A stretch of 64,000 nt of DNA from the NCBI GenBank assembly GCA_014526335.1, contig JACTAT010000025.1:912670-976669 (forward strand), given 5' to 3'. The notes beneath the pieces were generated by a model. It had not been told where the DNA came from and searched no databases. It saw nothing but the letters and a program-made list of their open reading frames with translations. Origin of the DNA: Chrysaora quinquecirrha (taxonomy: Eukaryota > Cnidaria > Scyphozoa > Semaeostomeae > Pelagiidae). Shown piece after piece: positions 24,143 through 35,440 of this stretch. Made by a program: the position numbers and the translations under genes. Every line of letters begins with the position of its first letter. The stretch's first letter is position 1.

Positions 24143-27100
24143 TTACTTTGCCCATTCTACATTCAATATAAGATGATCGTAGCCGAATCCTTGAAGTGCT
24201 TTGATCGCCCTGGCAGCATCATCACGTTTTATGTAACTTATAAACGCAAATCCCTAAAAATATGAAAATATATCATTTTAGTAGGAGATATCTATAGATA
24301 CAGAAAAACATGCTTTGATTCTAATGTATCGTTTCATTTTTTTGGGCGGTTTTAGCAACAGGCAGCCAGTAAACTTGATACACAAGTAGTTTGTGATTTG
24401 GCTATCGAACTGAATTGCTGAACGCCTAAACAAACCTAGGTAGCAAGTACATACGGTATTATGTATTATTGTAAATCCCCGTCTTTGATGATTTTCCACA
24501 AGCCTCTGTTATTAGCGACCTATCAGTTCTATGGAGACTTGTGTAGTGAGTCTACTCAGGTAATAGGTCTAGCTGTTGCAATCAAATATCAAGACACCGG
24601 AAAATAACCAGTGTCCAGCTCCTTTGTCAGCTCGCAGTGTCTTCTTCACTCGAAAAGTCCTGTTGCTAAAACAGCCTAAAGTCCTGCGAATGTAGACTCT
24701 TACACTATGCCAAACAATACAAATGTAGACTACATGATACAGATGCCTAACACAGAGATACTTTACCCCCTGGCTTAAGGGTCGTTTGTATTCTTTATCA
24801 TAAGGCAACGTTGACTATTTAGGGGTGATGACTTACCTTTGATTGGTTTGTGATTTTGTCTTTTGCAAGATATATCCTTGCGATTTGTCCAAACGGTCTG
24901 AAAAGCTCTTGCAAGTCGGACTCTTGTGTATCTTCGGACAGATTTGTAACTCGGACAGTTGCAGCTTCATCAGCTAGGGAGGAAGAATTTAAAACATTTC
25001 AAAGGAAGTCACAAGTGTAGCCCTGAAGCTTCATATATGAGTCAGGATTAGGAAACATTTAATACTTCGAGGACAGAACAAAAGTAAATAAAAAAAAAAA
25101 AAATAAAAAACAGCAATCACATAGGCAACACTTTGTCTGGGTTTGAAAAAGCAAAATAATTAGCTGAGTGTATTATATTGGTATACTTTAACGCCTTTTC
25201 GGTTCTTTGCAGATATAGAAAAAGCATTCTTTTCCGGATCTCAAAAGGGAGACTTACTTGACGCAAATGCAAGGATATACAGAAAGCTCTGTTTCACAAA
25301 CTTACTTCTTCTAGTCTGCATGGTTTCTCCTCTTCGCTGAGTTGCTCCTTCGCCACCTCTCAAGTTTGGTGGCACATATTTCGATGGTTGACCACCAGGT
25401 GCTGAAACCACTGGTTGCTGAGCCTGCCGATTTTGTTCAGTGGTAGCTGGAAGAAAATCATAAAGGATTGAATGATTGATCAATAGCAGTTGACCATTTT
25501 GCCAGGGTCTCAAGACTACAATAAACTCTATAAATGACAGACATTGAGCCAACTAATTAATCCATACCCTCTTTTTCTTGTTCCTTCTGTTGTAGCAACT
25601 GCAAGCTGTCTTTGTAAGGACATTTTGTTGTCCAATGATCTCCTTTGCAAATACGACATTTGACAATCTTTGTACCTTTGAGTTTCTTCAAAGGATCTTC
25701 CTCTTGACTATGAGCGTCCTATCAAAAAGGTAAGAATATAAGTTGATTTCAGTATAAGCTGGTCTGTCTTACATTATGTACAAAGTTACTATTAAAGCAT
25801 CTAGTTCAGTAATTCAGGGCCTATTGTATTTCAAAAGTTTTGTAAAACTTGTTCCTTGCAAGTTTAAATATACTAAATTGGTTAAAAACTTTTCCCAGCT
25901 AGTGTATATACATTAAACTGGTTAAAGATTGTTCCTAGCTAGTCTATATATATTAAATATGTTAGCAAATGTTCCTTATTAGTCTATATATATTAAACTA
26001 GTTAAAAATTGTTCCTAGCTAGTCTATATATACTAAAGTTGTTAAAAATTGTTTCTGGCTAGTCTATATATACTAAACTGGTTAAAAATTGTTCCTAGCT
26101 AGTCTATATATACTAAATTGGTTAAAAATTGTTTCTAGCTAGTCTATATACCATAAACTGGTTAAAAATTGCTCATAGCTAGACTATATATACTAAATTG
26201 GTTAAAAATTGCTCCTAGCTAGTCTATATATACTACATTGGTTAAAAATTGTTCCTAGCTAGTCTATATACCCTAAACTGGTTAAAAATTGCTCCTAGCT
26301 AGTCTATATATACTAAATTGGTTAAAGATTGTTCCTAGCTAGTCTATATATACAACATTGATTAAAAATTGTTCCTAGCTAGTCTATATATACTAAATTG
26401 GTTAAAAATTTCTCCTAGCTAGTCTATATATACTACATTGGTTAAAAATTGTTCCTAGCTAGTCTATATACCATAAACTGGTTAAAAATTGTTCCTAGCT
26501 AGTCTATATACCCTAAACTGGTTAAAAATTGCTCCTAGCTAGTCTATATTTACTAAATTGGTTAAAAATTGCTCCTAGCTAGTCTATATATACTAAATTG
26601 GTTAAAGATTGTTCCTAGCTAGTCTATATATACAAAATTGATTAAAAATTGTTCCTAGCTAGTCTATATATACTAAACTGGTTAAAAAATTTTTCTAGTT
26701 AGTCTATATATACTAAATTGGTTAAAAATTGTTCCTGGCTAGTCTATATATACTAAATTGGTTAAAAATTGTTCCTGGCTAGTCTATATATACTAAACTG
26801 CTTAAAAATTATTCCCAGCTAGTCCAAATATATACTAAAATAGTTGAAAATTGTTCCTGGCTAGTCTACATATACTAAACTGGTTAAATATGCTCCTAGC
26901 TAGGCTATACATACTAAATTAGTTAAAAATTGGTTCTAGCTAGTCTATATATACTAAACTGGTTAAAAATTGTTTCTAGCTAGTTGTAAAGTTGGCAAAT
27001 CTTTTTTATTGCTGTGCTTTTACCCATGAAATGGCCAGCCTGTCTTGTGTATGCCCCTCCAGTCTATATATACTAAAGTATTGCAATGCCAAGTATTTTC

Positions 27101-27676
27101 TTTGTAGTTCAACCAAGTAGCCAGCCTGTTCTTTTTGTAATGTCAAGGTAAAACTTGTTCTCAATCAAGTTTTGACAGAATTTACTAGAGAAAAATATGT
27201 ATGCAACTCACTTCTTTGTTGACAATAAATTTCAAGAAAACATCCTCAGCCACATAAGTAGTGGATGGATCAGGGCCATGTGGATTGTCTCTTTTGGCTG
27301 CACCAAATTTCTTCCATAACTTCAATAAACAAGAAGATTACTTTTAACAGAGTTCAACAGCCACGGATTTATCAGGAGATATCAATGAATAACTAAATAA
27401 ATATGCTAATGAATAAATTAAGGAGTGAATAAATTGATACCTCTAATAAATTGAGAAATATAGAAATAAAAAGAAAAAGAAACAAATAAATAAAGAAATA
27501 TACAGCACAATAAACATACAAACAAGCAAGAAAATAATCTAATAAACAGATAGTAAATTGATGAATAAACAAATAAAAGAAATGACAGACCCCAAAATAT
27601 GAATTTTTGCTTATACCTTTCTTTTTGCAATAGACTTTGGGACCTTTCTGGTTTCCAGTTTGTAGGTCCTTGTAAC
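24143..27676 (-). CDS. EIF3G: Eukaryotic translation initiation factor 3 subunit G, N-terminal exon not located
   Basis: Cytoplasmic subunit of the eIF3 complex that helps 40S recruitment and scanning. Minus-strand exons in order are 27617-27676, 27212-27319, 25568-25718, 25306-25446, 24837-24973 and 24143-24253; all phases agree. Seen: [18 protein letters not shown] and [15 protein letters not shown] from the N-terminal domain, the CCHC zinc knuckle [23 protein letters not shown], then a C-terminal RRM. The RRM has RVTNL (RNP2), GFAFISY (RNP1) and the family ending [13 protein letters not shown]. The first coding exon or exons, normally an acidic WAD-containing segment, were not found between 27.7 and 37 kb. 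The intron 25719-27211 is nearly all minisatellite, and a long 5' intron would contain the LTR element. Confidence 0.92.
25855..26985. repeat. 40-bp minisatellite in eIF3g intron
   Basis: About 28 copies of a 40-bp unit (AAATTGGTTAAAAATTG then CTCCTAGCTAGTCTATATATACT) in direct orientation, with single-base variants shared by alternating units. There are no unique spacers, so it is not CRISPR-like. Confidence 0.95.
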
Positions 27677-27772
27677 CTGTAAAAGAGAAAATGTATTATC
27701 TAGATCTGAATGTACAATCTTTGGGTCATACTACAGAACTCTAGGAAAGTTAAGAAAATCAGAAACACATCT

Positions 27773-28153
27773 ACACGCGATTTTTTATAAGGAAGTTCGG
27801 CTCAGGCTCAGTACTGAACATTCCTTAACTGACAGCCAAATTTGAGTACTGAAAATTCCTTAGCAATTCCTTAACTTATATACTTGTTTCTTTAAAATAC
27901 AGCTCGGGACAAGGGAATATAGGGACATGAAGGTGTCAGAAGATGAATAGAAATGAATACTAATTAAACCATTAACAATAAGAGTAGTGCTTGCTCGTTT
28001 TATACATGTAAATGATCAGCTTCATAAGACTTCATCATTTTTAATAAAGTCAGATTCCTTAATAGTCTCCGATCCAGTACTGCAATTCCTTAAGTTTTTG
28101 TCTATCCGAGTACTACCTTCCTTATAAAGCACTTCCTTATAAAAAAAATGTGT
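27773..28153. mobile_element. TATAAG-type short inverted-repeat element, AAGGAAG/TCCTTAA subtype
   Basis: The ends are ACACGCGATTTTTTATAAGG and CCTTATAAAAAAAATGTGT. ATTCCTTAA words recur inside. A second, solitary terminus of the same type sits at about 28190-28212. Confidence 0.65.
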
Positions 28154-28224
28154 ATACCATTCAAGAGTCGGGGTTTCTTATAAAGGGTTTCTTATAAAAA
28201 AAATGCGTGTATTGAAAATCTTGT

Positions 28225-28630
28225 CAGCCTACAGATCATTTCGGTATGACGTCACACGGCATTAAAATTTTTCGAAATCACATGATATCGAGTTTTTGAT
28301 ACGAAAATCTTATAGAGCAGCCAAAACTTAGTCTAGGTGCAAAGTTTCACTGTCCTAGCGCTTGTGTTCTTAATTTTTATGAGCATTCAAAGTTCCAGAT
28401 TTCATAAAGGCTTTGATTGCAAAAAATGAACTTGGTGAAGCTTTTTACCCAAAACGATCAAAGCCCTTATAAAATCATAAACTTTGGACACTCGTAGAAT
28501 TGATAATACAGGCGCTGAGATAGTAAAGCTTTGCAGCTATACTTATTTTTGGGTGATTTATAAGATTTTGTATCGAAAGATTGATATCTTGCGATTTCGA
28601 AAAATTCTAATTCTACCGAAATGATTTATT
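28225..28630. mobile_element. Long-armed inverted-repeat element
   Basis: Two arms of about 150 bp around an AT-rich centre. The left includes ATCATTTCGGTATGACGTC and CGAAATCACATGATATCG. The right carries the reversed forms GCGATTTCGAAAAATT and TACCGAAATGAT. No coding frame. Confidence 0.65.
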
Positions 28631-28667
28631 GAAAAACTTGGGCGTGCAACTACACACATTTCCACTT

Positions 28668-28996
28668 TTAGGGGCCATCGACTTTCGATTTTCGTATTTT
28701 TAACGGCTTTTGGCCGTTATGGGGGGAGGGGGTTTTACCCTCGGCCGTTAAGAAAATTAAAATCAACTAACCTTATGGAAAATGTTTTGAATTCTTCGAT
28801 TTTACCGATAACTTAATGATATTGCCCTTTTTAGGCCATAAAAACACTTGGTTCTAGGCGTAACCTATTTTAGGCCAGTCGGAAAAATCCCGGAAAAATT
28901 TGGCAGATGGCCGTTAAGGGGAGGGGGGGGGTTCCGATCTTAACGGCCAAATGCCGTTAAAAAATACGAAAATCGAAAGTTGATGGCCCCTTACGC
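28668..28996. mobile_element. Inverted-repeat element with AACGGC-rich ends
   Basis: The left end is TTAGGGGCCATCGACTTTCG followed by ATTTTCGTATTTTTAACGGC. The right end is its near-perfect inverted copy. Internal words include GGCCGTTAAGGGGAGGGG. About 330 bp, no coding frame. Confidence 0.8.
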
Positions 28997-29134
28997 GCGT
29001 GGAAGAATTTGTTCGTCACTGAAATGAAAGGAATTGTAGACATACTGCGCCTGCTTATAACCCTCCCACCTTCCATAGGAGATCTTTTCGAAAGAGTGGG
29101 AGTAAGATTAATAAGTCGGAGTTACGAGTGCTCC

Positions 29135-29355
29135 TGTAACAGGATTGTAACGTCAACATCACGTGCGCAATATGTAATTAGTAATCACGTGTACATAGAT
29201 ATAAATACGAATGTAACGTAATGTAGAGTAGACTTGATTTATCTCTGTAAATGTAACTGATTAATGAGATATTGAGAAAATGTAAAGAGGCGTTTATCTT
29301 TGCATCTCGTTCTGCCAAGCGAGCTTTTATTATGAGTACTGAAGCGCCTCTTACA
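29135..29355 (+). repeat. 5' LTR
   Basis: 221 bp, identical to the 3' LTR by eye. It contains ATATAAATA at about 29199 as a possible promoter element. Confidence 0.92.
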
Positions 29356-29357
29356 AC

Positions 29358-29370
29358 TGGTGGAGAATCC
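29358..29370 (+). other. Primer binding site of the LTR element
   Basis: TGGTGGAGAATCC, two bases after the 5' LTR, begins with the TGG that pairs with a tRNA CCA end. Which tRNA it matches was not determined. Confidence 0.6.
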
Positions 29371-29386
29371 AAACTCGTACTTTCCC

Positions 29387-29929
29387 ATGGCAACCTCTGA
29401 AGAAACTCTTGGCCTCATCCAAGGTCTCGCCGCCGTTGTCAAAGAACAGAATGCGACAATCAAGGCTCGTTCTGAAGAAATTGCCTCATTGACCAGCGCA
29501 GTCAAAGAGCTTGCAACACATTCAGCTGCACCTTCACAGACATCCCTTCGCCTGCCGAATCTCACACTCCCTGAATTCACAGGTATTGAACATTTAGATC
29601 GCTTTTTAGAACAATTTTCGCATGTTCTCAAATCATCTGGCGTCCACCCTAAACACTTCCTCACGTACTTGAAACAACAATGCAGAAAAGATGCCAGAGC
29701 ATTCGATATTCTTTGTTCCTACGAGGAAGAAACCTTAAAGAAACTTCCCCACAGCCCCAATTCCGAACAGTATGAACAGTTCTACCTTAATGCCATAACA
29801 ACCTTACAAGCCAAACGGGGCGTACCCAAAGACCAACAGATTCGCAACCTGCTCTCTTCTTACTATACCATGCGACAACAACCAAATGAAAGTGTGTCAG
29901 CCTTCGCCCACCGCTTTTGTGAGTTGTAA
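29387..29929 (+). pseudogene. Gag remnant of the LTR element
   Basis: An open frame from ATG 29387 encodes a Gag-type protein of about 180 residues, with a coiled N-terminal segment, LPEFTGIEHLDRFLEQF and a RMRQ-like NESVSAFAHRF ending typical of retrotransposon capsid regions. It runs into a stop just past the deletion point, so nucleocapsid and everything after are lost. An upstream in-frame GTG near the primer site is not a credible start. Confidence 0.75.
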
Positions 29930-30752
29930 GAGGCGCTGGGAAGAATTTCTCCAACCTGCCGTTTATGCACACAACACCGCAACCATCTCAGGTACCACAG
30001 ACATAACACCATTCTTTCTTGTCTTCGGACGTCATGCTCCTTCACCTGAAACCATTTCACTCGCTCTTCCCGCCAATCCTTTACCAGCTGATCACTACGC
30101 TCATAATCTCGTCTCTCGTATGCAGCAAACACGTGATCAATTTAGTGAGATAAAAGCTGATCTTCGTCGTCGCCAACGCGATCTCTACGACGCAAAATCG
30201 CGCGATTTACACGTGCCGGACGGCAAACTCGTTTACATGCGCAAGGACAAGGTTCCTTCTCAAAAAGGCCTAAAAACACGCTTTTTGCGCAACTTCGATG
30301 GACCATTCATTGTAATGGGTCATCCGCATGGACGCTCGGATCTTCTAAATCTGCGACACGCTTCCTCTGGTAATGACTGGCCTCATCCCGTCAACATAGA
30401 AAAGGTAGTTGTGGTTCCAGATCCTCAACCGTCTGACATAGAGCCTCTTCAGGATGTAGTACCGGAATCGGATTCGTCACAACGCGTACCCCAACGCTTC
30501 CTTGCTAATGAGGATCTCGCTAGAGTTGCTCATCTACTAGGACAACATCTCGAATCCTTACCTTCCAAATCTACACTCGCATCACAGGCCTGTAAGTTCA
30601 TCTATGAACACTACCCTCCAAGTCGGGACATTCTTGCTAGGCACGGAAAACTTCGTGGACTCGTTAAGTCGTGCCCATACCTCCAACTGGAAGGAGGACC
30701 TCAAGGTGGAATTTATATTCTATCCTTAAACTCGGATTTCTTTCCACACTAG
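29930..30752 (+). pseudogene. Integrase C-terminal remnant of the LTR element
   Basis: The frame beginning at about 29930 reads RRWEEFLQPAVYAHNTATI and TPFFLVFGR, the end of a Ty3/Gypsy integrase catalytic domain. It then continues with an FDGPFIV segment like the GPY/F module and a long tail to a stop at 30752. It is out of frame with the Gag remnant, and an overlapping ATG at 29886 belongs to the Gag-side sequence. The switch at about 29925-29935 marks the internal deletion. Confidence 0.8.
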
Positions 30753-30902
30753 CTTCATGCTTAGTCGTTCATACTCGTTTATCGTCGTTTGTAATCAACC
30801 ATGATTTTCTTGATTGTAGTAATTCATCTATTATAACATTTATTGTTCTAACGCACACCTTTGTCAAAAAAAAAAATTCAAACAAGTTTGTATTTTTTTT
30901 GA

Positions 30903-30917
30903 TAAGGGAGGGGAGGA
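30903..30917 (+). other. Polypurine tract of the LTR element
   Basis: AAGGGAGGGGAGGA directly precedes the 3' LTR, as expected for plus-strand priming. Confidence 0.75.
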
Positions 30918-31138
30918 TGTAACAGGATTGTAACGTCAACATCACGTGCGCAATATGTAATTAGTAATCACGTGTACATAGATATAAATACGAATGTAAC
31001 GTAATGTAGAGTAGACTTGATTTATCTCTGTAAATGTAACTGATTAATGAGATATTGAGAAAATGTAAAGAGGCGTTTATCTTTGCATCTCGTTCTGCCA
31101 AGCGAGCTTTTATTATGAGTACTGAAGCGCCTCTTACA
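30918..31138 (+). repeat. 3' LTR
   Basis: 221 bp, identical to 29135-29355 by eye; followed by the CTCC target duplication. Confidence 0.92.
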
Positions 31139-31149
31139 CTCCATGGGGG

Positions 31150-31440
31150 GGGGGGGTATCAAAACCCGAAAACCCGGAAGAAAATAAGGGCAAACCCGAA
31201 AACCCGGATGACCTTAGTTCCAACAACTGTTTTAAGAATTTTACACATTGATATCCTTTGTGAGGCTTGAAACCCGAAAACCCGCACATTTTTACTATAA
31301 TACCCGAAACCCGAGCTTAAAAAATGGCAAAACCCGTTGCCCGTTAAATATACTTGAACCGAAAACCCGCACGTTTTTTGGAAAAACCCGAAAATCCGAG
31401 GGCGAAATCGGCCAAACCCGCAACCCGTGAAATCCCAAAG
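31150..31440. repeat. Degenerate AAACCCG array
   Basis: Irregularly spaced AAACCCGAAAACCCG words on the + strand, the spacing growing downstream. It starts a few bases after the LTR insertion. The word resembles, but is not, a telomere repeat. Confidence 0.65.
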
Positions 31441-31653
31441 CCCACCTCCTCCATGTCTATGCCAAGAACAAGTAGGGTTTTATTTTTTGTTTTAAACTTC
31501 ATTTCCTTATTTCTATTTGGTAAATTAAGTCGGAAAATAAAGCTAAAAAATGAAAACAAAATAATAAACATACTGTATAAAACCACCCTAAAACGTGTAT
31601 TTCGTTCTCTAGCTCTGAGCTCTTAAACTCTTAAGCTCTTCAGTTCTGAAGAA

Positions 31654-32523
31654 TTAATCAAACGTAATCATGTCAATTTCGTCTTTATCTTTTTGTTTTT
31701 TATCCATACCAGTCACTGACAAAATCATGACATCTTCTTCCTGGGCTACTTTTCTCAACCCCTCATTATCCCCCACATCAAAAACACTTGCATAAGACAT
31801 CAATTTCTGCCTCTGTCGAAACATGGTATCAACGGCTGGCTGACCAACGACTTCCCTTACAGAAGGCATTCTCCTAAAACTGGACTTGTGTTTCTTGAAT
31901 GAGAAACGGCTTGTGGGTGACTGCATTAGGTCCTCCTCGAATTTCGTCCATGTCGTTCTGGGGTTGTAAACAGGGGTGGCTTGGGGGTTGGAATCCGAAC
32001 CCTGACTGTTATTTTGTGTGGGTTCATTTGGCTCTTCATCAACCCTAGCCTTCAACAGGTCTTCAGCAAGATCTAAAAGTTTATCATCATAGAATTTCTC
32101 AGTCTTTTTCTGTTCTGTTTTCCAAGCGTCATAAGCAACCTCGAATGACCTTTTCAAGCACAAAGTCATTGCCCATGATGTCTCTGGTTTCGTAGCAACA
32201 AATGCTTGACATTCCATCACATTCGAATCAACATTTTGTGAAATAAAGGCGAAAATTCTCGGCTTTTCCATGTCTGTCATTCCTCTGTTTATAAGATAAA
32301 TCGGAATTAATTCCTCACCGCCTGTTTTCATGTCTTCAATTTCTAAACCATGCCACGAAATGCTGACCTCCACTTTTTTGGGTCGTCTTTTCTCTTGCCT
32401 GATAGCTCTACAAATCTCGGCGATTAGTTCTGTTCTGTAGTCTTGTTCACCGATTTTTTCATGGTTTTTGATCTGACATTTACCCAGGAACCCAACAGAA
32501 TACGTAGGAATCTCGTTATTCAT
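31654..32523 (-). CDS. Intronless PTB/PID-domain protein
   Basis: A single open frame of 289 residues begins at ATG 32521-32523. Residues about 8-145 read as a phosphotyrosine-binding (PTB/PID) fold. It has a first strand YSVGFLGKC, a helix with LIAEICRAI, strands around VEVSISWHGLEI and IPIYLINRG, then PRIFAFISQ, MECQAFVA and a long final helix ending SFEVAYDAW. PTB domains dock NPxY-type tails in adaptor proteins. The rest is a charged helix (KTEQKKTEKFYDDKLLDLAEDLLKAR region), a Q/N/S-rich linker and a basic segment. The lack of introns recalls FAM43 proteins or a retrocopy; I could not assign a specific family. Minus-strand AATAAA at 31479-31484 may end it. Confidence 0.7.
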   Translation of the reverse strand: MNNEIPTYSVGFLGKCQIKNHEKIGEQDYRTELIAEICRAIRQEKRRPKKVEVSISWHGLEIEDMKTGGEELIPIYLINRGMTDMEKPRIFAFISQNVDSNVMECQAFVATKPETSWAMTLCLKRSFEVAYDAWKTEQKKTEKFYDDKLLDLAEDLLKARVDEEPNEPTQNNSQGSDSNPQATPVYNPRTTWTKFEEDLMQSPTSRFSFKKHKSSFRRMPSVREVVGQPAVDTMFRQRQKLMSYASVFDVGDNEGLRKVAQEEDVMILSVTGMDKKQKDKDEIDMITFD

Positions 32524-32689
32524 TTTTATGTGCGAAGGATGAGCACATTTCTGGTTTTATGTGTAATACCTTTTTTGTTAAAACTGTCGGGGTTCTTGAC
32601 AAAACTTATGCGATGTCACGGATACATTAGGTATAGAGAGAGTATAGAGAGAGAGAGACCTAAGACGCTCTTTTTTGCCAAAATGTAAC

Positions 32690-32870
32690 AATAGATTAAC
32701 TTTGAAGTCGCCGTAAGTGTCGGCATTAATGATATCATTAGCAAAAAGCAATTAATTTACAATAAACATCAATTAGCAGCATTTTCTACTGTGGCGAACT
32801 GGTCTAAACCACCGCTTTCTTAAACTAGAGGTCTGGAGTTCGATCCCCGTTTCACGGTACTCTCAATATT
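32690..32870. repeat. tRNA-like repeat, copy 1
   Basis: Starts AACTTTGAAGTCGCCGTAAG and ends in a tRNA-like stretch with TGGCGAACTGGTCTAAACC (A-box-like) and GGAGTTCGATCCCC (B box). The second copy at 34285-34470 shares the leading 90 bases. The T-arm does not pair well, so it is not called as a tRNA gene. Confidence 0.55.
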
Positions 32871-33524
32871 TTTTATGATCGTTTGGTTTTCATTTTCATG
32901 TTTTCATACTCGAATCATTGATCGTAACAACTCTATCCGTTTATGTCCTTCAATAAAGTTTTTCATTTTTTAGTCTTCAATTTCAGTAGTTTCGTTTACT
33001 TTTATATGCTTTCGCGGTCCGCAGGTGCATAAAAGCAAATGAGTACCATGAAAAGAATACATATGGATTATATTAGTATTGATTTACTGGAGATCTGTCC
33101 CTCAAATTTCAATAAAATTTTTCAGGCTGATATAGTTATGACTATTGAATACTATTTTTAATACATTGATCATGATTGAGCGAAAATCACGGCTGGGCGT
33201 AATTTACATGGACTGCACGTGAAAGTCGACATAAACATGTTTTCGAATGGCAATCAACTGTTAAAATAGCTATTAGTGGTGATTACTCATTGGCAATTAG
33301 GTCGGGAGATAGATTCTTTGTTTTGTTTATCGAGTTGATGCAAGTTTATGCCAGAATTTCTATTACGCCACAAGCTCTCTCCGTTCTCTTTTTTGAAAAT
33401 GACACAAAATCTTATAACTATATATGCAAATTTGGGAATCGAGAACGGCCCATTGCTGTCCAGAATTGAAGGTGAAAGTGCTCGCGAGATTCGAGTGAAC
33501 GAAATTACGATCAGCAACACCACC

Positions 33525-34015
33525 AAAATCATCATTATCATAATCATTGACATCATCACTGTCAGATTCAGCATGTTATTATCATTATCGTTGTCGTTAT
33601 TGTCATGGTCATGATCATTGTGATAATCATGGTCATCATCATCATCATCATCGTCATGCTCATGATCATTGTGATAATCATGGTCCTCATCATCATCATC
33701 ATCGTCATGGTCATGATCATTGTGATCATTGTGATAATCATGGTCATCAACATCAACATCATCGTCATGGTTATGATCATTGTGATAATCATGGTTATCA
33801 TCATCATCATCATCGTCATGGTCATGATCATTGTGATAATCATGGTTTTCTTCATCATCATCATCGTCATGGTCATGATCATTGTGATAATCATGGTTAT
33901 CATCATCATCATCATCGTCATGGTCATTATCATTGTGATAATCATGGTCATCATCATCATCATCATCGTCATGGTCATGATTATTGTGATAATCATGATA
34001 ATCATGATCATAATC
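33525..34015. repeat. ATC/GTC compound microsatellite
   Basis: A higher-order repeat of about 57 bases (CATGGTCATGATCATTGTGATAATC plus ATCATC runs and a TCGTC) is repeated about eight times. The H- and I/M-rich open frames over it are not genes. Confidence 0.9.
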
Positions 34016-34284
34016 AGTTTTGCTGCAGCTTTTGCACTGCTGGACATGGATTCATTTGTGAAATCATTGTTTCATTGTTGCGAATTCTTGCAAACACTCT
34101 TTGGTAAGCGTTGTACCGCCATCCTTCGCACATTGCGACAGCATTGCTATGTTTTATGTCCGAAGGACATATTAAGAGGGTGTCGTGGAACGCATGTACG
34201 CATAGAAAATAGATAGGTACATAGGCATATGGACGCTTTTTCCTGCCAAACCGCGTAACAAAAGATAAAACCACAAATGATAGG

Positions 34285-34470
34285 AATTAAACTTTGAAAT
34301 CGCCGTTAAGTGTTGTCGTTAGTGGGCATAATTAACAAAATGCAATTGCTTGCCAAAAACATCAATTAGTATCAACTGTTAGTGTAGCGCAGTGGAATAA
34401 TGCGCTTGTTTCTGGCGCTAAGGGTTGTGAGCTCGATCCACGATGCAGGAAACTAAAATTTGACACCAAG
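34285..34470. repeat. tRNA-like repeat, copy 2
   Basis: Leading part matches 32690-32780; then a tRNA-like stretch with TAGCGCAGTGG (A box) and GAGCTCGATCC (B box). A SINE-type origin is likely. Confidence 0.6.
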
Positions 34471-35039
34471 ATTTTCTCGCAAAAAGCCGGCTCGGTCGGG
34501 TTTCAAAAAAGTTTGACTACAATATTGCAAAATGTTGCTCAAATCTAATTTGATTTTATTTTTATTTTAAATACTTTCATAAAATTTTGATTGGGTTGTT
34601 ATTCTCAGAGGTTTCTAGAAGTCCTATTACATGTAAGATACTTTCGTGTGAAAAGAAGAGGAGATTGTGGCGCAGTAGAAATTGTTGCCAAGTTAGACAG
34701 AAGAAATTTTTTAAAACAGTTTGCGGCTTCAAAATCATCTGAAAATAAATGGTTCAAAGTTGGCAATCAATTCTTCAAAGTGCTATTAATTATCGAATAT
34801 AGTCATCTGCATAGTATGCGAATTCTTATGATAGCTTTTGGAGATTCTAGAATTAAATTCATCATTTGTAGCGAAGATTACAGGTTTCGGTGCACTGAAG
34901 GAAGTTATTTGTTACACAGTTTAACCTATGAGCTCAAATTTATTAGTTATACGTTATATTATATTATACGTTACTAGAGGTTTTCTATTTTCGATTCAAA
35001 GTTTTGGGATTCTTCCAGGAAATATTCATCTGATCACAT
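34471..35039. other. No gene recognised
   Basis: An open frame at 34591-34977 (+) shows no domain and has ordinary AT-rich composition. Confidence 0.35.
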
Positions 35040-35254
35040 TGTCAACAATCGCATCATCATCGTAATGGATCATTATCATCATCACCATCATCATCACAAT
35101 CACCAATCATTGTCTTCAACATGATGAAGACGGTGATCATCATTTTCGTCTTCAACGTGATCATCATCATCGTTGTCGTCGTCGTCGAGCATCATAATCA
35201 TCATCATGATCGTCTCTAGCATGATCATTATGGTCATTATCATCCTCTTCAAAG

Positions 35255-35297
<43 letters not shown>

Positions 35298-35415
35298 AAT
35301 CATCATCATCATCATCATCATCACCAACATAATCATCATTCTCATCATCGTTGTCTTCTTCTTCGTCATCTTCGTCATTATTAACATTATCTTCATCATT
35401 ATTATCATAATCATC
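35040..35415. repeat. ATC microsatellite
   Basis: About 370 bp of ATC with TCG/TTC interruptions; translated frames are I- or M-rich only. Confidence 0.9.
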
Positions 35416-35440
35416 AGCGTCCTTCGGACATTGCTACAGC

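Larger units (their letters stand above)
29135..31138 (+). mobile_element. Ty3/Gypsy-like LTR retrotransposon, internally deleted
   Basis: Two 221-bp LTRs (29135-29355 and 30918-31138) appear identical base for base and start TGTAACAGG and end CTTACA. CTCC flanks both sides (29131-29134 and 31139-31142), a 4-bp target duplication. A primer-binding-like TGGTGGAGAATCC follows the 5' LTR by two bases and a purine tract precedes the 3' LTR. The 1.56-kb interior holds gag, then an abrupt switch to the integrase C-terminal part. Protease, reverse transcriptase, RNase H and the integrase core are missing. Identical LTRs point to a very recent insertion of an already deleted, non-autonomous copy. Confidence 0.93.

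Noticed and set aside
25855..26985. CRISPR-like regular repeats
   Set aside because: Units are contiguous 40-bp tandem copies without unique spacers, in an animal intron.
32783..32860. tRNA gene
   Set aside because: A- and B-box-like words exist but the T-arm and acceptor stem do not pair; better read as a SINE-type relic. The same holds for 34381-34450 and 43929-44003.
34591..34977. 128-codon + strand open frame
   Set aside because: No recognisable domain; ordinary AT-rich chance frame.
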